From NCBI GenBank assembly GCA_963662175.1, contig OY759215.1, forward strand, positions 47,385,213 to 47,449,212: a stretch of 64,000 bases of DNA, in the 5' to 3' direction. This document shows positions 1-11,490 of this stretch, one piece after another. The translations under genes were made by a program, and so were the position numbers. The notes under the pieces are model-generated. The model was not told where the DNA came from. It saw only the letters and a list, made by a program, of their open reading frames with translations, and did not search any database. This DNA is from Aradus depressus (Eukaryota > Arthropoda > Insecta > Hemiptera > Aradidae). The first letter of the stretch is position 1; each line of letters opens with the position of its first letter.

Positions 1-81
1 GAAATATGTTGTGTATTTTATATAAATATAATGGAATTTTTTGACTTGTTCTAAGTATTTTATTCAGTATTATTCGAAATG

Positions 82-590
82 GTATATTTCTAATACTAGC
101 AAAAAAAGGCGTCGGTGAATCACCTGCGATTTCTCCAGCAAGTATTGTACAATTAAGTTCTTGCTCTCCCTCCAAAACCAATCTACCGTTTGAACTAATT
201 GTCAATAGTTGACTTACATAAAGGCTTCTAAATCCTTATATTAAATTTTGTGTCGATAAATTCATTTCATCGGCAGTTATTAGGGTTTTTGAGTCGAGTC
301 CCTTTTCTCTTATCAGAACCCCTCTTATCACAACACCGCCCCTCTGATTCATTTTTCCTTCTGCCGGATGCTCGGAAAATCTATAGGTGTCGTCCTTATG
401 GGGTTCTGGATACGCATATAACATTTTATGTAGATACATTCCTTCATTCGGGAGTTAGTGTGTTCACAGAAACAGTTTTTTTTGTTTTTTTTTTTGGTAT
501 CTGATCGGAAATTATGAAATTCCGGTGAAAAATGAACATAGAATTTTTGACTGATTACATACCTTTCCTCACTTTTCTTTTAGCTAGTAA
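82..590 (+). repeat. Modular dispersed repeat, block 1
   Basis: One of about 17 blocks of the same dispersed repeat family in this window. The recognisable modules are a start with CCAGCA..TTAAGTT..GCTCTCCCTC, then TGTCGATA..TTCATTACATCGG, CAGTTATTAG followed by a GTTTTTGAGT phrase, CCTTCTGCCG, GTCGTCCTTATGGGG, a CGGGAGTTAG-TGTTCACAG end module and finally GACTGATTACATA. The central module (CATTACATCGGCAGTTATTAG-like to GGGTTTTGAATT-like, about 120-130 bp) is repeated inside longer copies. The short ORFs on both strands here have no recognisable domain and follow the repeat, so I do not call them genes. Confidence 0.6.
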
Positions 591-1250
591 ATTAAAACAA
601 TAAACTGTCACTCATACTTTTACAATATTATTTATAATGATTTTCGAAGAACGTGCACGAAATATTGATTTAAATGTTAGCATAATCCAAACTAAAAGAC
701 TGGAAGAAGGATTTGATGTAGATGTTGAAATGTCGTGTTGTAACTCCTAGTTGTGGCAAGGCCGTCTTGATCTTCGGGATAGTCTACCCGTTAAAAGTGA
801 AAACATTTTGAAACACCTAACCTACTCTTCAGGAAAAGCAAACCTTCTTTGAAGAAATATCCGTATAGTGAAATTTGACTGTTTCTATTACCCATGATGA
901 CTACCACGAAAAAAATAAGTTGAATTTTTAGTTGTTTATTGTCATTAGTTGTCCATTATCGTATGTTCCTTTTTTCCTCAAATTTCGATGTATAAGAGAC
1001 AAGAACCAGCTTGAGACACAACTATTACTTCATCTAAATGTTTAATTTAAAGTAACGATAGTTGGTATTTTCTTGAGACCTAGTCTCCAAGGTGAAAGTT
1101 TTTGAAACCTTTTAACTATTTCCTTCATCATGAACATCACTATCGATCGAATCGCATCGTCACCAAGCGGCGATATTATTCTTCGATTAATCGTCAATAA
1201 ATGTAGATAGGGGTGACAAACAGACAAGCACTGGAGGATTTATTTCTTGA
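591..1250. other. Unassigned AT-rich DNA
   Basis: I see no gene, RNA gene or clear repeat in this stretch. ORFs are under 65 codons and carry no domain. Confidence 0.5.
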
Positions 1251-1251
1251 T

Positions 1252-1372
1252 TGGTAGGCGGATGTAGTGGACCTACTTCTTAAATAATACAGAGATATCT
1301 GTCCAACAATATATTTTATTTTTACCACAGCTAGTTTCGGCAATTATCTGCCATCTTTGTCACTTTGTAATG
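1252..1372 (-). repeat. PLE-type terminal fragment with decayed hammerhead core (family C)
   Basis: It matches the arms of the inverted pair near 62.3-62.6 kb: the shared phrases include TTGGTAGGC, TGTAGTGGAC, GTCCAACA and the TTTTTACCACA-CTAGTTTCGGCAA block. On the minus strand helix II (GGCA/TGCC), GAAA and the palindromic CTAG are kept, but the CTGA of the catalytic core has become CAAA. It is therefore a decayed copy of a minimal hammerhead-bearing end. Assignment to Penelope-like elements is by analogy with the copies next to GIY-YIG fragments. Confidence 0.5.
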
Positions 1373-1399
1373 TAACATATAATATGTACGTAAGCAGTG

Positions 1400-1603
1400 T
1401 TGTTGGTTGTTTCCGGCATTTTTTTCCAGAGGTGTCTTCTTGTTTTTTTTTTAACGATATTTCGGGACACTTACACGTCCCTTCTTCTGGTCACTATGAA
1501 CGTTCATAGTGACCAGAAGAAGGGATGTGTAAGTGTCTCGAAATATCGTCCAAAAAAAAACAAGAAGACACCTCTGGAAAAAAATGCCGGAAACAACCAA
1601 CAA
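1400..1603. repeat. 204-bp near-perfect palindrome with hammerhead-like arms (family E)
   Basis: Two arms of about 100 bp meet at 1501/1502 with essentially no loop (ACTATGAACG then TTCATAGT). The outer ends are TTGTTGGTTG and CAACCAACAA. Each arm, read outwards from the centre, carries CCAGAAGAAGGG, a helix (GGGAC/GTCCC in the left arm), then GAAATATCGT. This has the same order as the hammerhead-like ends elsewhere, but the U4 position is A. Only a few mismatches separate the arms. The ORFs on this segment are by-products of the palindrome. Confidence 0.8.
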
Positions 1604-2168
1604 TACATCCCCAGAGAAGCTTAAGAAACACAGTAAGCAGTGTTAATAAAATGTGTTTTGGCGGAGTTCAGTGTTTTTTGATTTATACCTATTTTCAAAT
1701 GAGCGCAGTTCAGTACAAGGATTACGTGAGGGTATACGATTTGGCGCAATTCATTACCGGCCGGTTTGCCATGCTTCATCTAAACTAACTCGCTTAATAG
1801 TTTGATTTGATGTTAGTTTTCCAACAGTTCCTAGCCCATATTGCAGTTGTACAAGGGACCTGTTACCTGCTGCTACCTGTCAATAAACAATTACACAACC
1901 CGCATCATCGTAAAGCTGGGCCTCCTTGGTATGTGTCGGGATTTTAATGGCATCCCCCTCCACTCCATTGTCTAGTAGTTGCCAACTAACCTGCACAAAA
2001 AATATCTATTAACTTTAACTCTATCTCTTATGTAATGCAATTTGAAAGAGATGTTTTATTATTGTAAAATGTCTTTATGCGTTAATTTAATATGTTATTT
2101 TTTTATTATTTACATTTATTGTTATTTGCACCTGTGTACATACTTGTAAAAGTGCATAGAGTATGTAA
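1604..2168. other. Unassigned DNA
   Basis: No supported gene. There is a short mixed-composition part at 1640-2000, then AT-rich sequence. Nothing recognisable on either strand. Confidence 0.4.
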
Positions 2169-2386
2169 GAAAAAATATATGTGATGTGGGAACAAAGGGA
2201 TTTCTTATACCAACCACTTTTGTACTGATCACAAATTCATATTGACATTATTGGATTTATATACCAATAATGCCAGTTTGAAATGAATTTGAGTGGGGGG
2301 AGGGGGGGGGGGGGAGAGAGAGAGAGAGATCTATATAAAAATGGTAGATATATGAAAGTCTTATTATGGCCACATCAGATATATTT
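2169..2386 (+). mobile_element. MITE, family M1, diverged full-length copy
   Basis: The left end reads AATATATGTGATGTGG then CTTATACCAACCAC. The right end is the inverse: GTCTTATTATGGCCACATCAGATATATTT. This is the same arrangement as the better preserved copies at 38609-38897 and 57776-58047. The inside contains CCAATAATGCCAGT and a purine-rich tract at about 2295-2330 with G and AG runs. No coding capacity. The superfamily is unknown because no certain target duplication could be read. Confidence 0.65.
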
Positions 2387-2857
2387 TTTTTCTTTATTTT
2401 TTATTTTTTTAATTAAAAAAAACTACCAGTAATAAAGTAATATTTTAAAATTCGTTGATATGCCCCCGCCCCCCACCCCCCATCGATTATACCATTGGGA
2501 TTACTGTTAAAAATAAAACAAAAAAAATAATATAATAATAAATACACGTTGTACTCATATACACAATCCTCATGTTACCTGTGATAATAAAAAAATATAG
2601 TTGCAAGACATTTAAAAAACTAAAGAATGTGATTCAAAGTAGGGAGTACATAGTATATATAAAAAATAAATGAAATAAAGACTATATGACTTAATATGTA
2701 CATCAACGTATTTATCTCCAAATTTCAAGTATTTTCAGTATAAGCCTGTTCGTATATAATATTCATAACATTCTCATCTTGGATAATACATGTTTAATAA
2801 CGAAGACCGTAAATATCCAATTTATGAGAGTTTTTGATAGATGTTGTTGTTGGTGTT
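2387..2857. other. AT-rich DNA with a C-rich patch
   Basis: Poly-A/T rich sequence with a CCCCCGCCCCCCACCCCCC patch near 2463. The segment after the MITE (AAAACTACCAGTAATAAA) recurs near 42870, so it may belong to a larger parent repeat. No gene is seen. Confidence 0.4.
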
Positions 2858-2940
2858 GCTCATACCCGGGCTTTAACTAAGTGGTTATTCTGTGGCCTAC
2901 TCCAGAGGGCTCTTTCGTCGCTCTGGTGCACATGAGCCTT
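2858..2940 (-). mobile_element. SINE fragment, 3' end
   Basis: It contains the reverse complement of the SINE 3' part: CCCGGGCTTTAACTA, CCTACTCCAGAG, CTCTTTCGTCGCTCTGGTG and CACATGAGCC. It is preceded by TGTTGTTGTTGG. Diverged and truncated. Confidence 0.65.
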
Positions 2941-3384
2941 ATATTGGGAGTCTTCTCCATGTTCGCAACTTAGGATAGGGGTATTGTTGTAGGCCTAAAA
3001 TCTCTTATTATTTTATCCATTTGTCAGGAGTTGATAACCTGATCCATTTTTGTCTTTTTGCCCGAAATTTTTGTTATTACATGATATTTATAAATAAACT
3101 GATAAAAAATTGATAACTTGTCAGTTTAATTATGAATTAAGGGCACATTAGTTAGAAAGCTGTACGAAACATTATAATTTCCGTTCTAGTGAAAGTTTCT
3201 ACCTGCCTCAAACCACATGATCTGAATCTTTGCTGTGTAATAAGATAGTTGGTACACTTATTTGAAGTTTGAAACTTGTGGTTAACCAGTGGCTAAGTTC
3301 TATAGATTTAAATGGAATGTTCTGAAGCAATTTGTCAAGATATTTTAATACTATCTGTAATATTCGGTGTTGCGGGGAAAAGTC
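2941..3384. other. Unassigned DNA
   Basis: No gene or recognised repeat is visible. Confidence 0.4.
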
Positions 3385-3468
3385 AGTAGTAGGACTGTGA
3401 TGGAGCTCTCTGGTAAGTTGGCGATATGACCCAGTTGTTAAAGCCCGGGCATGAGTTACAATAACTCA
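3385..3468 (+). mobile_element. SINE fragment, 3' end
   Basis: It carries GGAGCTCTCTGGTAAG, GGCGATATGACC, TTGTTAAAGCCCGGGCATGAG and a trailing ACAATAACTC, which is the 3' end of the local tRNA-derived SINE. The Tc1/mariner-type element begins 4 bp further on. Confidence 0.7.
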
Positions 3469-3472
3469 TATA

Positions 3473-4814
3473 CAGGGTGATTCATTTAATCTGAAAAACA
3501 AGAATAAATCGAAAAATAAGCTTTATCGAAAAAAACTGTTCAAACAAAAGTTGCAGGGTTTAAAGGGGGACATATAATGGTAATACGAAATTTAACCTCG
3601 AGTGGCGTTTTCAAGGTTAAATCAAGGGCAACTTCAATTTTTTCAATGGAAACCCATAGTTTTAATTGCATACTTGGATTCTACGTGAAAAAGTACGTAT
3701 CTTTTGTGGGAAAAGTTTTGTTTGAAAATGTCAATTTTTTATGGTTTTGAGAATTCAAAAACACAAATTTGATGCACAAAGAAATAAAGATAGATTAAAT
3801 TAAAATGAGTGTTATTGTAACAAAGAATCAATATTTTACACAAAATATTGAAAACAAATTTTAATTGAATAATTTCACACCACTTATCAACAATTAATTA
3901 TCATCTTAATAAATGTTCAAAATGATGTCCCTGAACTATAATACATTTTTCAACACGTGTAATGAAACATTGCACCGTCCGTAATAAAGTTTTTCTGTCA
4001 ATTTCTCGACATGCATTTCTGATTCTCTCTTTCATATTTTCAGTTGTAGTTGGCACATTTTCGTATACTTGTTCTTTTAAATATCCCCATAGAAAAAATC
4101 TGGCGAAGTTAAGTCCGGTGACCTAGCTGGCCAGTTTACTGGACCACCTCGACCAGTCCATCGGTTAGGATAGTCTCATTTTAATAATTCACGTGCTGTT
4201 ATTGCATAATGCGCTGGACAACCATCGTTTTGGAACCACATATTCAATCTTTCTTGAAGGGTCAAATTTTCAAGAAGCTCTGGTAATTGTTGGTCTAAAA
4301 ATTCTGCATACTTTTCTCCATTTAAACACGATATCAACTACAACATAATTAGCTCTATTGTTTACACCTCGTAGTAATAAATAACTTTTTTGTTTCAGTT
4401 CTGTTTACATTTTATTTACTTTTAAAATAAATAAATAAATACATTTTGTGTAAAATATTGATTCTTTATTACAATAACTCATTTTAATTTAATCGATGTT
4501 TATTTCTTTGAGCATGAAATTTGTGTTTTTAAATTCTCAAAACCATAAAAAATTGACATTTTCAAACAAAACTTTTCCTACAAAAGATACGTATTTTTTC
4601 ACGTAGAATCCAAGTATGCAATTAAAACTATGGGTTTCCATTGAAAAAATCGAAGTTGCCCTTGATTTAACCCTGAAAACGCCACTCAAGGTTAAATTTC
4701 GTATTACCATTATATGTCTCTCTTTAAACCCTGCAACTTTTGTTTGAAGAATTTTTTTCGATAAAGCTTATTTTTCAATTTATTCTTGTTTTTCAGGTTA
4801 AATGAATCACCCGG
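3473..4814 (-). mobile_element. Tc1/mariner-superfamily transposon with ~375-bp TIRs, internally deleted
   Basis: The ends read CAGGGTGATTCATTTAA on the left and TTAAATGAATCACCCGG on the right, and each is flanked by TA, the target duplication of the IS630/Tc1/mariner superfamily. The two ends are inverted copies of each other over about 375 bp (3473-3849 and 4441-4814) with scattered substitutions. Between them lies only the C-terminal part of a transposase on the minus strand. The element is 1342 bp, so most of the transposase has been lost and the copy is non-autonomous. It sits directly after a SINE 3' fragment. Confidence 0.9.
3901..4332 (-). pseudogene. Tc1/mariner-type transposase, C-terminal remnant
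   Basis: Translation of the minus strand shows, in order, GEKYAEFLDQQLPELL, WFQNDGCPAHYA, RWTGRGGPVNWP and RSPDL, then in another frame LWGYLKEQVYENVP and a terminal QGHHFEHLLR. This is the catalytic C-terminal half of an IS630/Tc1/mariner transposase: the aspartates of QNDG and SPDL are the expected second and third acidic residues, with 36 positions between them. There is one in-frame stop just after ARELLK and one frameshift before LWGYL. No N-terminal helix-turn-helix region or first catalytic aspartate is present between the TIRs. It cannot make an active enzyme. Family identity is clear; the sub-clade is not. Confidence 0.88.
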
Positions 4815-4965
4815 TATATGTTTTAAAATCCTTTTTAATACGATAAATAATACGAATAATAATGAGATTACTATTTAAGCATTAAAATATTTCGTACGGT
4901 TTATTGTACATTGTTTGGAGCGCTCTAAGTTTGTTGGTATTGGTTCTATCTCAAATCTGAGGACA

Positions 4966-5095
4966 CGCTGATGATTGAAAATTTTATAATGAACATTTTG
5001 GTGATGACTTATGTTTCGATAGGACTAACCGTTTTGTAGTAAATCAAACAAACGTCTAAAAACATGGGTTTCATGACATCATTTTTGGGACGGAT
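4966..5095 (-). repeat. Dispersed repeat D2, inverted partner of 6345-6535
   Basis: It shares AAATCAAACAAACGT, ATCGAAACAT-like and ACCAAAAATG-like phrases in reverse complement with 6345-6535, and more weakly with 38020-38195 and 42480-42660. No coding capacity. Confidence 0.5.
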
Positions 5096-6344
5096 TTCGG
5101 CTTGATTCTCATATAAGCCGGGCTTTAAAAAACTTATTTTATATATAATGTTCTCTTAGTATTCTCTACAACTTATATTTGAAAAGAGATACACACAGGG
5201 TGAATCCACCATCAATCTACATCCCCAGTCAGAAAGTAATTTTTTTTTTAAATGTTATTTTCGCGACATTTCCAATTGCTTAAGAAGCTTCTGCTCTCCC
5301 TCGAAACTCTCCCCCTTCTTTTTCTGTTTTGCATGAAAATCAAGAGGTATATTTTCTGTACTCAGGGCAGTAACCCGGGGCCCCCAGCCACCTGCATATG
5401 AGAGGAGCCCCAAATAAAAGTAACATATTGTTGGGAGCAGGTGAATACGAAGGAGAAATTGGTCTTGAATGGAAAAATGTTTTCCGGCTAAATTCATTAA
5501 ATTCCCTTTAAATTAAAGTATATTTTTAATTCGATTCTAGTATACATAATATTACGATAAATTTAACAAACTTGTTATGTACTTGGTTGGCAATCTTGTA
5601 TAAAATACATCGAGGGGGGCCACACTTCAATGATCTGCCCCGGGGCCCCAATGAATTACTACGATATAGCACTGATCTGGCTGAAACCAATAAATGACAG
5701 AGAATTGTACTATGTAACAAAATAAATCATTTATAACTGAAATATGAAACAATGAAAGGCAGTATACTACCTACATCAAGTTAGTTACCTCACAATAGAC
5801 TGTATTTGAAAGTAAACTCGACCCTGTTGAAGGAAAACAACATTTTTATTGTCTTTTTTTCTAAATACGAGTAGTGAATATCAACGTTTTGTTGTCTGTA
5901 TTGATGAGACTGCTATTATTGAAGTTATTTTGATAAACTTTTGTCAAAATGCAGCCCTCATCGAAGCTTTATGTTACATTGTATATAAAGTTTTGGCAGA
6001 TTTTTGTTTTTCTAATTGCTTAGGTTCTATATCAAAAAGTTGGGAACTATTAAACCACGATGGTATACACTTATACTCAGCTAAAAGTAAAAATAGGGAG
6101 GGGGGGAGTGATCTATACAAAAGTGGTTGAAATCTCGTTGAATTTTGACTGAAATCAGTCGAAAACTATCACCACTTCAGTTTGGAGCCTCAGTAGGTTT
6201 TACAATACACCGCTTATATTTATTACCTAATCACAACTCACTTCCAATAAACGTTGTAGACAATACTAAGAGGCACATTATATATCCAATACATTTTTTC
6301 GAAGGACGTCCGCTTTTCGAGATACATGACGAAAACGATCCTAA
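5096..6344. other. Unassigned DNA with a G-rich scrap
   Basis: No supported gene. At about 6095-6125 a GGGAGGGGGGGAGTGATC phrase followed by TACAAAAGTGGTTG resembles the right half of MITE M1. Several open frames of 60-95 codons have no recognisable domain. Confidence 0.4.
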
Positions 6345-6535
6345 AATGACTTCGTGAAACCCATTTTTTTAGACGTTTGTTTGATTTACATGAAAATTAT
6401 GAGTCCTATCGAAACATTGCTTTCACCAAAAATGTTTATTATTAAATTTCCAACCATCAGTATGCCTTTAAATTCGAAATAAGACCAATACGAAAAACGT
6501 TACAGCGATTCAAAGAATATTTTTAGAAAACAGTA
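6345..6535 (+). repeat. Dispersed repeat D2
   Basis: TAGACGTTTGTTTGATTTAC, CCTATCGAAACAT and ACCAAAAATGTTTATTATTA recur at 38020-38195 and 42480-42660 and inverted at 4966-5095. In three of the four places an M1 MITE or its fragment follows closely, which suggests one larger parent repeat. Confidence 0.5.
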
Positions 6536-6666
6536 TCATTACTTTCTTATTCCAACCATTTTTGTATAGATAACTCTCCCTCCACCCTCTCAAATTCATT
6601 TCAAGCACTACTGGGTATAAGAGAGAGAAACAAAGTGCTTTTATGGGCCACATTACATATATTTTT
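6536..6666 (+). mobile_element. MITE M1, short internally deleted copy
   Basis: It contains CTTTCTTATTCCAACCA, TGTATAGATAACTCTCCCTC, CAAATTCATTTCA, and at the end TGGGCCACATTACATATATT, the inverse of the left end. The central purine-rich part is missing. Confidence 0.55.
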
Positions 6667-7668
6667 TATTCCTAGACACATTGCCAATTATGAATGTTGA
6701 AATTGTAATAAAATGCTCGACACGCCACTTATACTTCTGAAATTTTACTAATAGAATTTCGCCTTCAGACTCTTTGAATAGGATATATTATGCTCTACAA
6801 TTTTCAAACAATGAATAAATGACAAATCTACCAGTTTTCTTTGGCTCCTTCACTGTGCGAGCTGACCTTACTTCTCTGGAGTATATTTCTTCTTTGAATT
6901 TCCTTAACGACTAGAAAACTGACTTCACACAGTAATATTTCTTTTCTGAAAGCTCCCTTCCCCCATGGTAACGATATTCTTTATTGACGTAGCCTCTTGC
7001 CTGAGTTAAGGCCCTCGGAAAGACTTGATTTAAGATATTCTTTCATGATAGACTTTCTTTTTTTTTTTTGCTTCGACTATGTTTCCATCTTATAACAAAA
7101 ATAAATAAAGAAAGAAAAGTATAGAAGTCTTGGAAGCTAAGAGGACTATTTATTATATCAGATGCTGAAAGGAAAAGTGGTTGAAGTCAAAGAACTTACT
7201 TTTTCACTTATTTTACTCCTTAGGAGGCTTTTTGTCTTTTGCAATATATTTCAATTTGTAGATTTTTTTGGTTTCTTTGTTCTCCCGGTATGTAGTACCA
7301 ACTGAACGTTCATTTCTATTCACTAGCTGCAGTTCCCGCTGTTGGCCCTAATGTAATTATCATTTTAGGTTTTTAGGCATATACTTCTACACGTAGAATA
7401 TTATTATAAGAAGTAAACTGTCATAACTGCAAATTCGATTCTATAGACCAACATACGAAACTGTCATAACTGCAGCTTCAATATTATATGAAGTGGAACA
7501 TCATAGCTGATCATACTATTATATGCTTCAAACTAAAAGATGCACTTAAGTTAATGCACTCTCACCTAGCTCCACTACCTGAAACTTCATACACAACAGT
7601 TTATGTACCTCTAGAAAACATACATATAATGATCTACTTACAATAAATATATAATTACGTCCATTTAC
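6667..7668. other. Unassigned DNA
   Basis: No gene, RNA gene or clear repeat. Two ACTGTCATAACTGCA phrases lie close together near 7418 and 7459. Confidence 0.4.
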
Positions 7669-7806
7669 CTCTGATGAATAGATATCTGCATTTAGTTCAA
7701 TACTTACATGGCATTAGATGAGAAAATGTCGTAAGTTCTCTGATGTATAGATATCTGCATTTAGTTCAATACTTACATGGTATTAGATGAGAAAATGTCG
7801 TAAATT
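7669..7806. repeat. Tandem duplication, 69-bp unit, two copies
   Basis: CTCTGATG(A/T)ATAGATATC begins at 7669 and again at 7738. Both units run through TTTAGTTCAATACTTACATG and end with GAAAATGTCGTAA. The two copies differ at only a few positions. Confidence 0.9.
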
Positions 7807-9242
7807 AATTATTATATCATATTATTGATGACGGATCGAAATCACCCATGGATTGATAACCAATAGCAACAAATCGTCACAAATGTTTATAAAAATGGGC
7901 CGAGTGAAGGTTGAACTGCTCGAAGATCACCTTTGAACTGAGTCCGCTTAGCATTGAAATATTGATGTTGAAGTAAGGCCCTGAGGGACTAAAGTAAGTA
8001 CTTGCTGATATGAGACAAAAGTGGCAGACATTTTTGAAATCTTGCTATAATTTTTCTTATCACTCAATAAGTCGTGACTTAGTTTCTTTTTTCTATTGGA
8101 ACTTACTAAATTATATTGTTTCTTAAATTACTAGGTGAACAAAAATAAGTAATTAGAATTTCGAAAGAAATGTGCAGTAAACTGTGCAAACCAAAGAGGT
8201 TCCATTATAAATTTTTCATGTAATATTAAGAGTGAAGAAGCTGGTCGACCTTGCTCCTGGAAAGGTCGCCTAACATCAGTTTACAAATGTCAGACAAAAT
8301 CCAAAAGTGAATCTTGTGTAAAGTTTTCACCTCACGATTTGTTCTCTTAAATGGTACGCAATTAGATTTAGGTTGCAACACGCCCCTCAGACAAGAGCAG
8401 TTTACTGCCACTCATCTTTCTGCATAATGATTTAAGATGATATAATGTGGTGTTCTAGACTTGAGCGTTCATCGTGTGTGTCGTGTGTCTTGAAAGAGAT
8501 GGGATCGATGTGTGGTTTGGGATCGATGATGCAGTTTCATGAAATCTGACGAAATATTCCTAGATCCTTCCAGGGGCTGAGATAATGGCACATGCTGACG
8601 TCCCTGTCTTTGCGCAACTCCATTGTATTCGGCAAAGATCCTCATTCAGTTGTAACAGCTCTTGAGCAAACCTCCACATCCCACCTTTTTTTTTCATTCG
8701 TAGCTATAGAAATGTTTCAAGTGTGTATAATATTTATCATGTAAACCAGAGGAGATATTCAAAACTTCATATGTTTTATAAAAGCATGAGAGCTCTGTTT
8801 ATAACTATACTAGCATCCTCCGAACACGGCTATCCCCGTGTTTTCAGTAGTACAGTATTCTACTACTTTTGTATTCAGTTAAAATTGTTTATATTATTTA
8901 TAAACTTAATTAACGAAAAGTAACATTAGTTTTTATATACATTTAGGAAAGAAAGTTGAATTGACATTCCTCCCTGAAGACATTGAAAACACTATACTCA
9001 CGGACAAACACTCGTTAATAGGGTTTAATATAGGGACTTCGGAACCATAAAAAGAGAACTCTTGAGAGATTCGATTAAAGGTGATATGGCAAAGTTTTTT
9101 AAAAGTACAACACCTATGATTGTATATATAGGACGTTAACTATTCCCCTCAACCGGCTGTTATAAGACGACGCATGAGCATTAGCTCCAAAACAAAAATT
9201 GTGTATTTTATTTTAAAAAATGTAAAATAGAAATTGTTTTGG
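7807..9242. other. Unassigned DNA
   Basis: No supported gene. The longest open frames are about 65 codons without a domain. Confidence 0.4.
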
Positions 9243-9360
9243 TCTATAACCACCGCGGAAACGTAAGGAACTCATACAAAAAATATATTGAAAATCGGTC
9301 CAGTAGTTTTTAAGATTAGCCCAATCAACAAACGCTGTCTCATATAATAGTTAGATGAAG
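9243..9360. repeat. Possible non-LTR element 3' end or related interspersed repeat
   Basis: CCACCGCGGAAACGTAAGG, AAAATCGGTCCAGTAGTTTT, ATTAGC and the terminal TCATATAATAG resemble a phrase that ends many insect non-LTR repeats. The identification is from general memory of such ends and is weak. Confidence 0.3.
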
Positions 9361-9904
9361 GTTGGCATCCTGGACTTCTTCAAAATATGGCTCTTGTCTG
9401 AGGAAAGAAAAATCTGAAATTGCAAAGTGCAAGCTTTACCCTAAGACCCGTATCTGTACAAGAAATCTTTGCTATAGTCATGAAAGCTTCAAGATATATT
9501 TGAAATGTCCAACAAGCTGATGAAGGATTGCATTGGAGACATTGCACTACCATTCCAATTTCTGTCAAACGATATTCCCTTGAAGGTACTTTCCCTGATT
9601 GTCTGAATACAAGCGAGATAAACCCCTGTGTACAAAAAAATGTGATGAATTGGACAAAAATAATTACAGGTGAGTCGCTATTGATCTAATAATATCGAAG
9701 AATATAGAAAAATTAGCAGGTTAATCATTAACTGAACACGCGGAAAAGGCCACAGTACAATTTAAGCGGTTGAGAAGCTAGTGACAGTGATCTTTTTGAC
9801 ATCTTGAAATAAAAGTTGCGAAGATTTGGACTCGCTCAAATGTAGAGTTTTTAAGCAGCTACATAATGTAGAAGGAATTTGAGATTCTGTTGAGTAAATG
9901 AAAA
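9361..9904. other. Unassigned DNA
   Basis: No supported gene or repeat. Confidence 0.35.
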
Positions 9905-9965
9905 TTCAAAATTTGGCCAACGTTTCGAAAACTATTTATTTCCTTCTTCAGGGCCTACAGAATAC
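9905..9965 (-). ncRNA. Minimal hammerhead-type ribozyme motif (family F)
   Basis: On the minus strand: helix I GGCC, core CTGAAGA, one extra A, helix II GGAAA/TTTTC, core GAAA beginning the palindromic ACGT, cleavage-type U, then GGCC closing helix I. The two GGCC strands pair perfectly. The order and core match a type I hammerhead with a very short helix III, the form known from Penelope-like elements. No endonuclease fragment is visible upstream on that strand. Activity is not shown. Confidence 0.55.
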
Positions 9966-11389
9966 AAACAAACAAATTAGTCTATATATTCACATACTCT
10001 ATTCATCAGCAGTTACATAATGTTTTAAAGATTAAAAAAAAAAATGGATAATATAATATTAGTCATAACTGATTAACTTATTGACATATTGATAAATTTG
10101 ACTAATTAAAAAGTATTATACTCAAGGGCGTGGTTCTGTTTATTCTCGAAAGTGCAGTAGAGGTTGGCACTCGGTGAATTTCGTCTTTTCGTCGTGATTT
10201 TCGAGTTGCGATTTTCCCTGAAATCATTAATTGAAGAAATTTTTAGGCAAAACGTTGATCATACATTAGCGCCATAATAAGGTTAATATTCATTGAATCT
10301 TCTGATCCCATGAATATTCTGCCCCTTCCCATGGTGATGTTCCTACACTTGTGTTCTTCCATAGTTGTGTGATGCTCCCTACCCTTACGGACAATAACAT
10401 AGTTTTACAATTTGTAGAAACATTTCTTGTTTTCTTACAAAATCTTCGTGTCTTCTTTTGAAGATACTTTATTCTGAAACGTTCATACAGGATCGTTTAT
10501 CTTGTTTGAGTGATGTCAAGATCGCTGTAGGAATTAGTCAGGCTTGAAGCGAGGTTTCCAGTCTTTCACAACTCCTAATACATATTTAGCATTGAAAATT
10601 CGGTTCTGTTTATTCCAAAATATTCCAAAAAAAACTATTGATGAGTAAGAACTTGAAGTTGTCATAAGTGCTGAACTGTTAGACGGGATATTCGGCTGCT
10701 CTAGGTTATTTGTACTTCTCGAAGCCTTCTTCCTAAAACTGTAACTTCAATTACTCCAGGCAGTAGGAAAACCTCAGAAAAACAGAAATATATTCCATAT
10801 TGATAGAATCCTCATTTATATCTTCTCACTGTTCTATTCCCCCGTTGAAATATCCGCCTTATTATCAATCATACAATTATATTATTTTTTTTTTCGCCAT
10901 TTATCACGCTGCATTTGACAGCACTAACTCATCGACTGGATAATGACGGTTTCTCTAGGCATCTCTTCTACACACTCTCATGGAGCAGATGATGAGAAAC
11001 TCTTATTGCATATTTCAATTAGAATATGACTTTCTAATTGGGCCGCCATTATGCAGGAGCCCCGGAATCATAACCGATGCGTCTTGAACAGTATGATCTT
11101 TAGCCTTAATGAACTTTTCATTCAAGCTTTCTCCCGTTTTATGTTATTAACGGATTAATTCGAAATTTACACTTTTTATTTTCTCTCTCTCTTTTATACG
11201 AGTTGTAATAAAACCTGATTTAAATTTTTGATGGCCCTGAAATGAAACAGAAGTGAAAGTTAAAATTTTTTTTTATTAAGAAACTTACTGGAGCATAGCC
11301 TATTTCTATTTTTTTTTTTAATGTGGCTACGCCACTGGTTAACGCCTACATTGACGTTTTAAGTATACACAAACCAATTTTGGCTCGAC
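9966..11389. other. Unassigned DNA
   Basis: Mostly AT-rich. TATTCCAAAA is duplicated near 10610. No supported gene. Confidence 0.4.
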
Positions 11390-11490
11390 GATAATAAGTG
11401 AAAAAATATCTGATGTGACCAAAGTATAACTTTTTTATACCTACTTCGTTTTTACAGATCATTCTCCCCCACCCCCTCCGAATAATGATG
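11390..11490 (+). mobile_element. MITE M1, left-end fragment
   Basis: AAAAATATCTGATGTGACC, TTATACCTAC, TTTTTACAGATCATTCTCCC and CACCCCCTCC follow the order of the left half of M1. The right half is absent. Confidence 0.5.

Noticed and set aside
236..504. Overlapping short open frames on both strands
   Set aside because: They fall in the modular dispersed repeat, and similar frames appear wherever that repeat occurs. No domain or conserved frame.
1397..1788. Two overlapping plus-strand frames of 75 and 87 codons
   Set aside because: They are produced by the 204-bp palindrome and its flank.
7400..7480. Possible CRISPR-like or satellite array from ACTGTCATAACTGCA repeats
   Set aside because: Only two copies, with no regular spacing. 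CRISPR is not expected in an insect nuclear genome.
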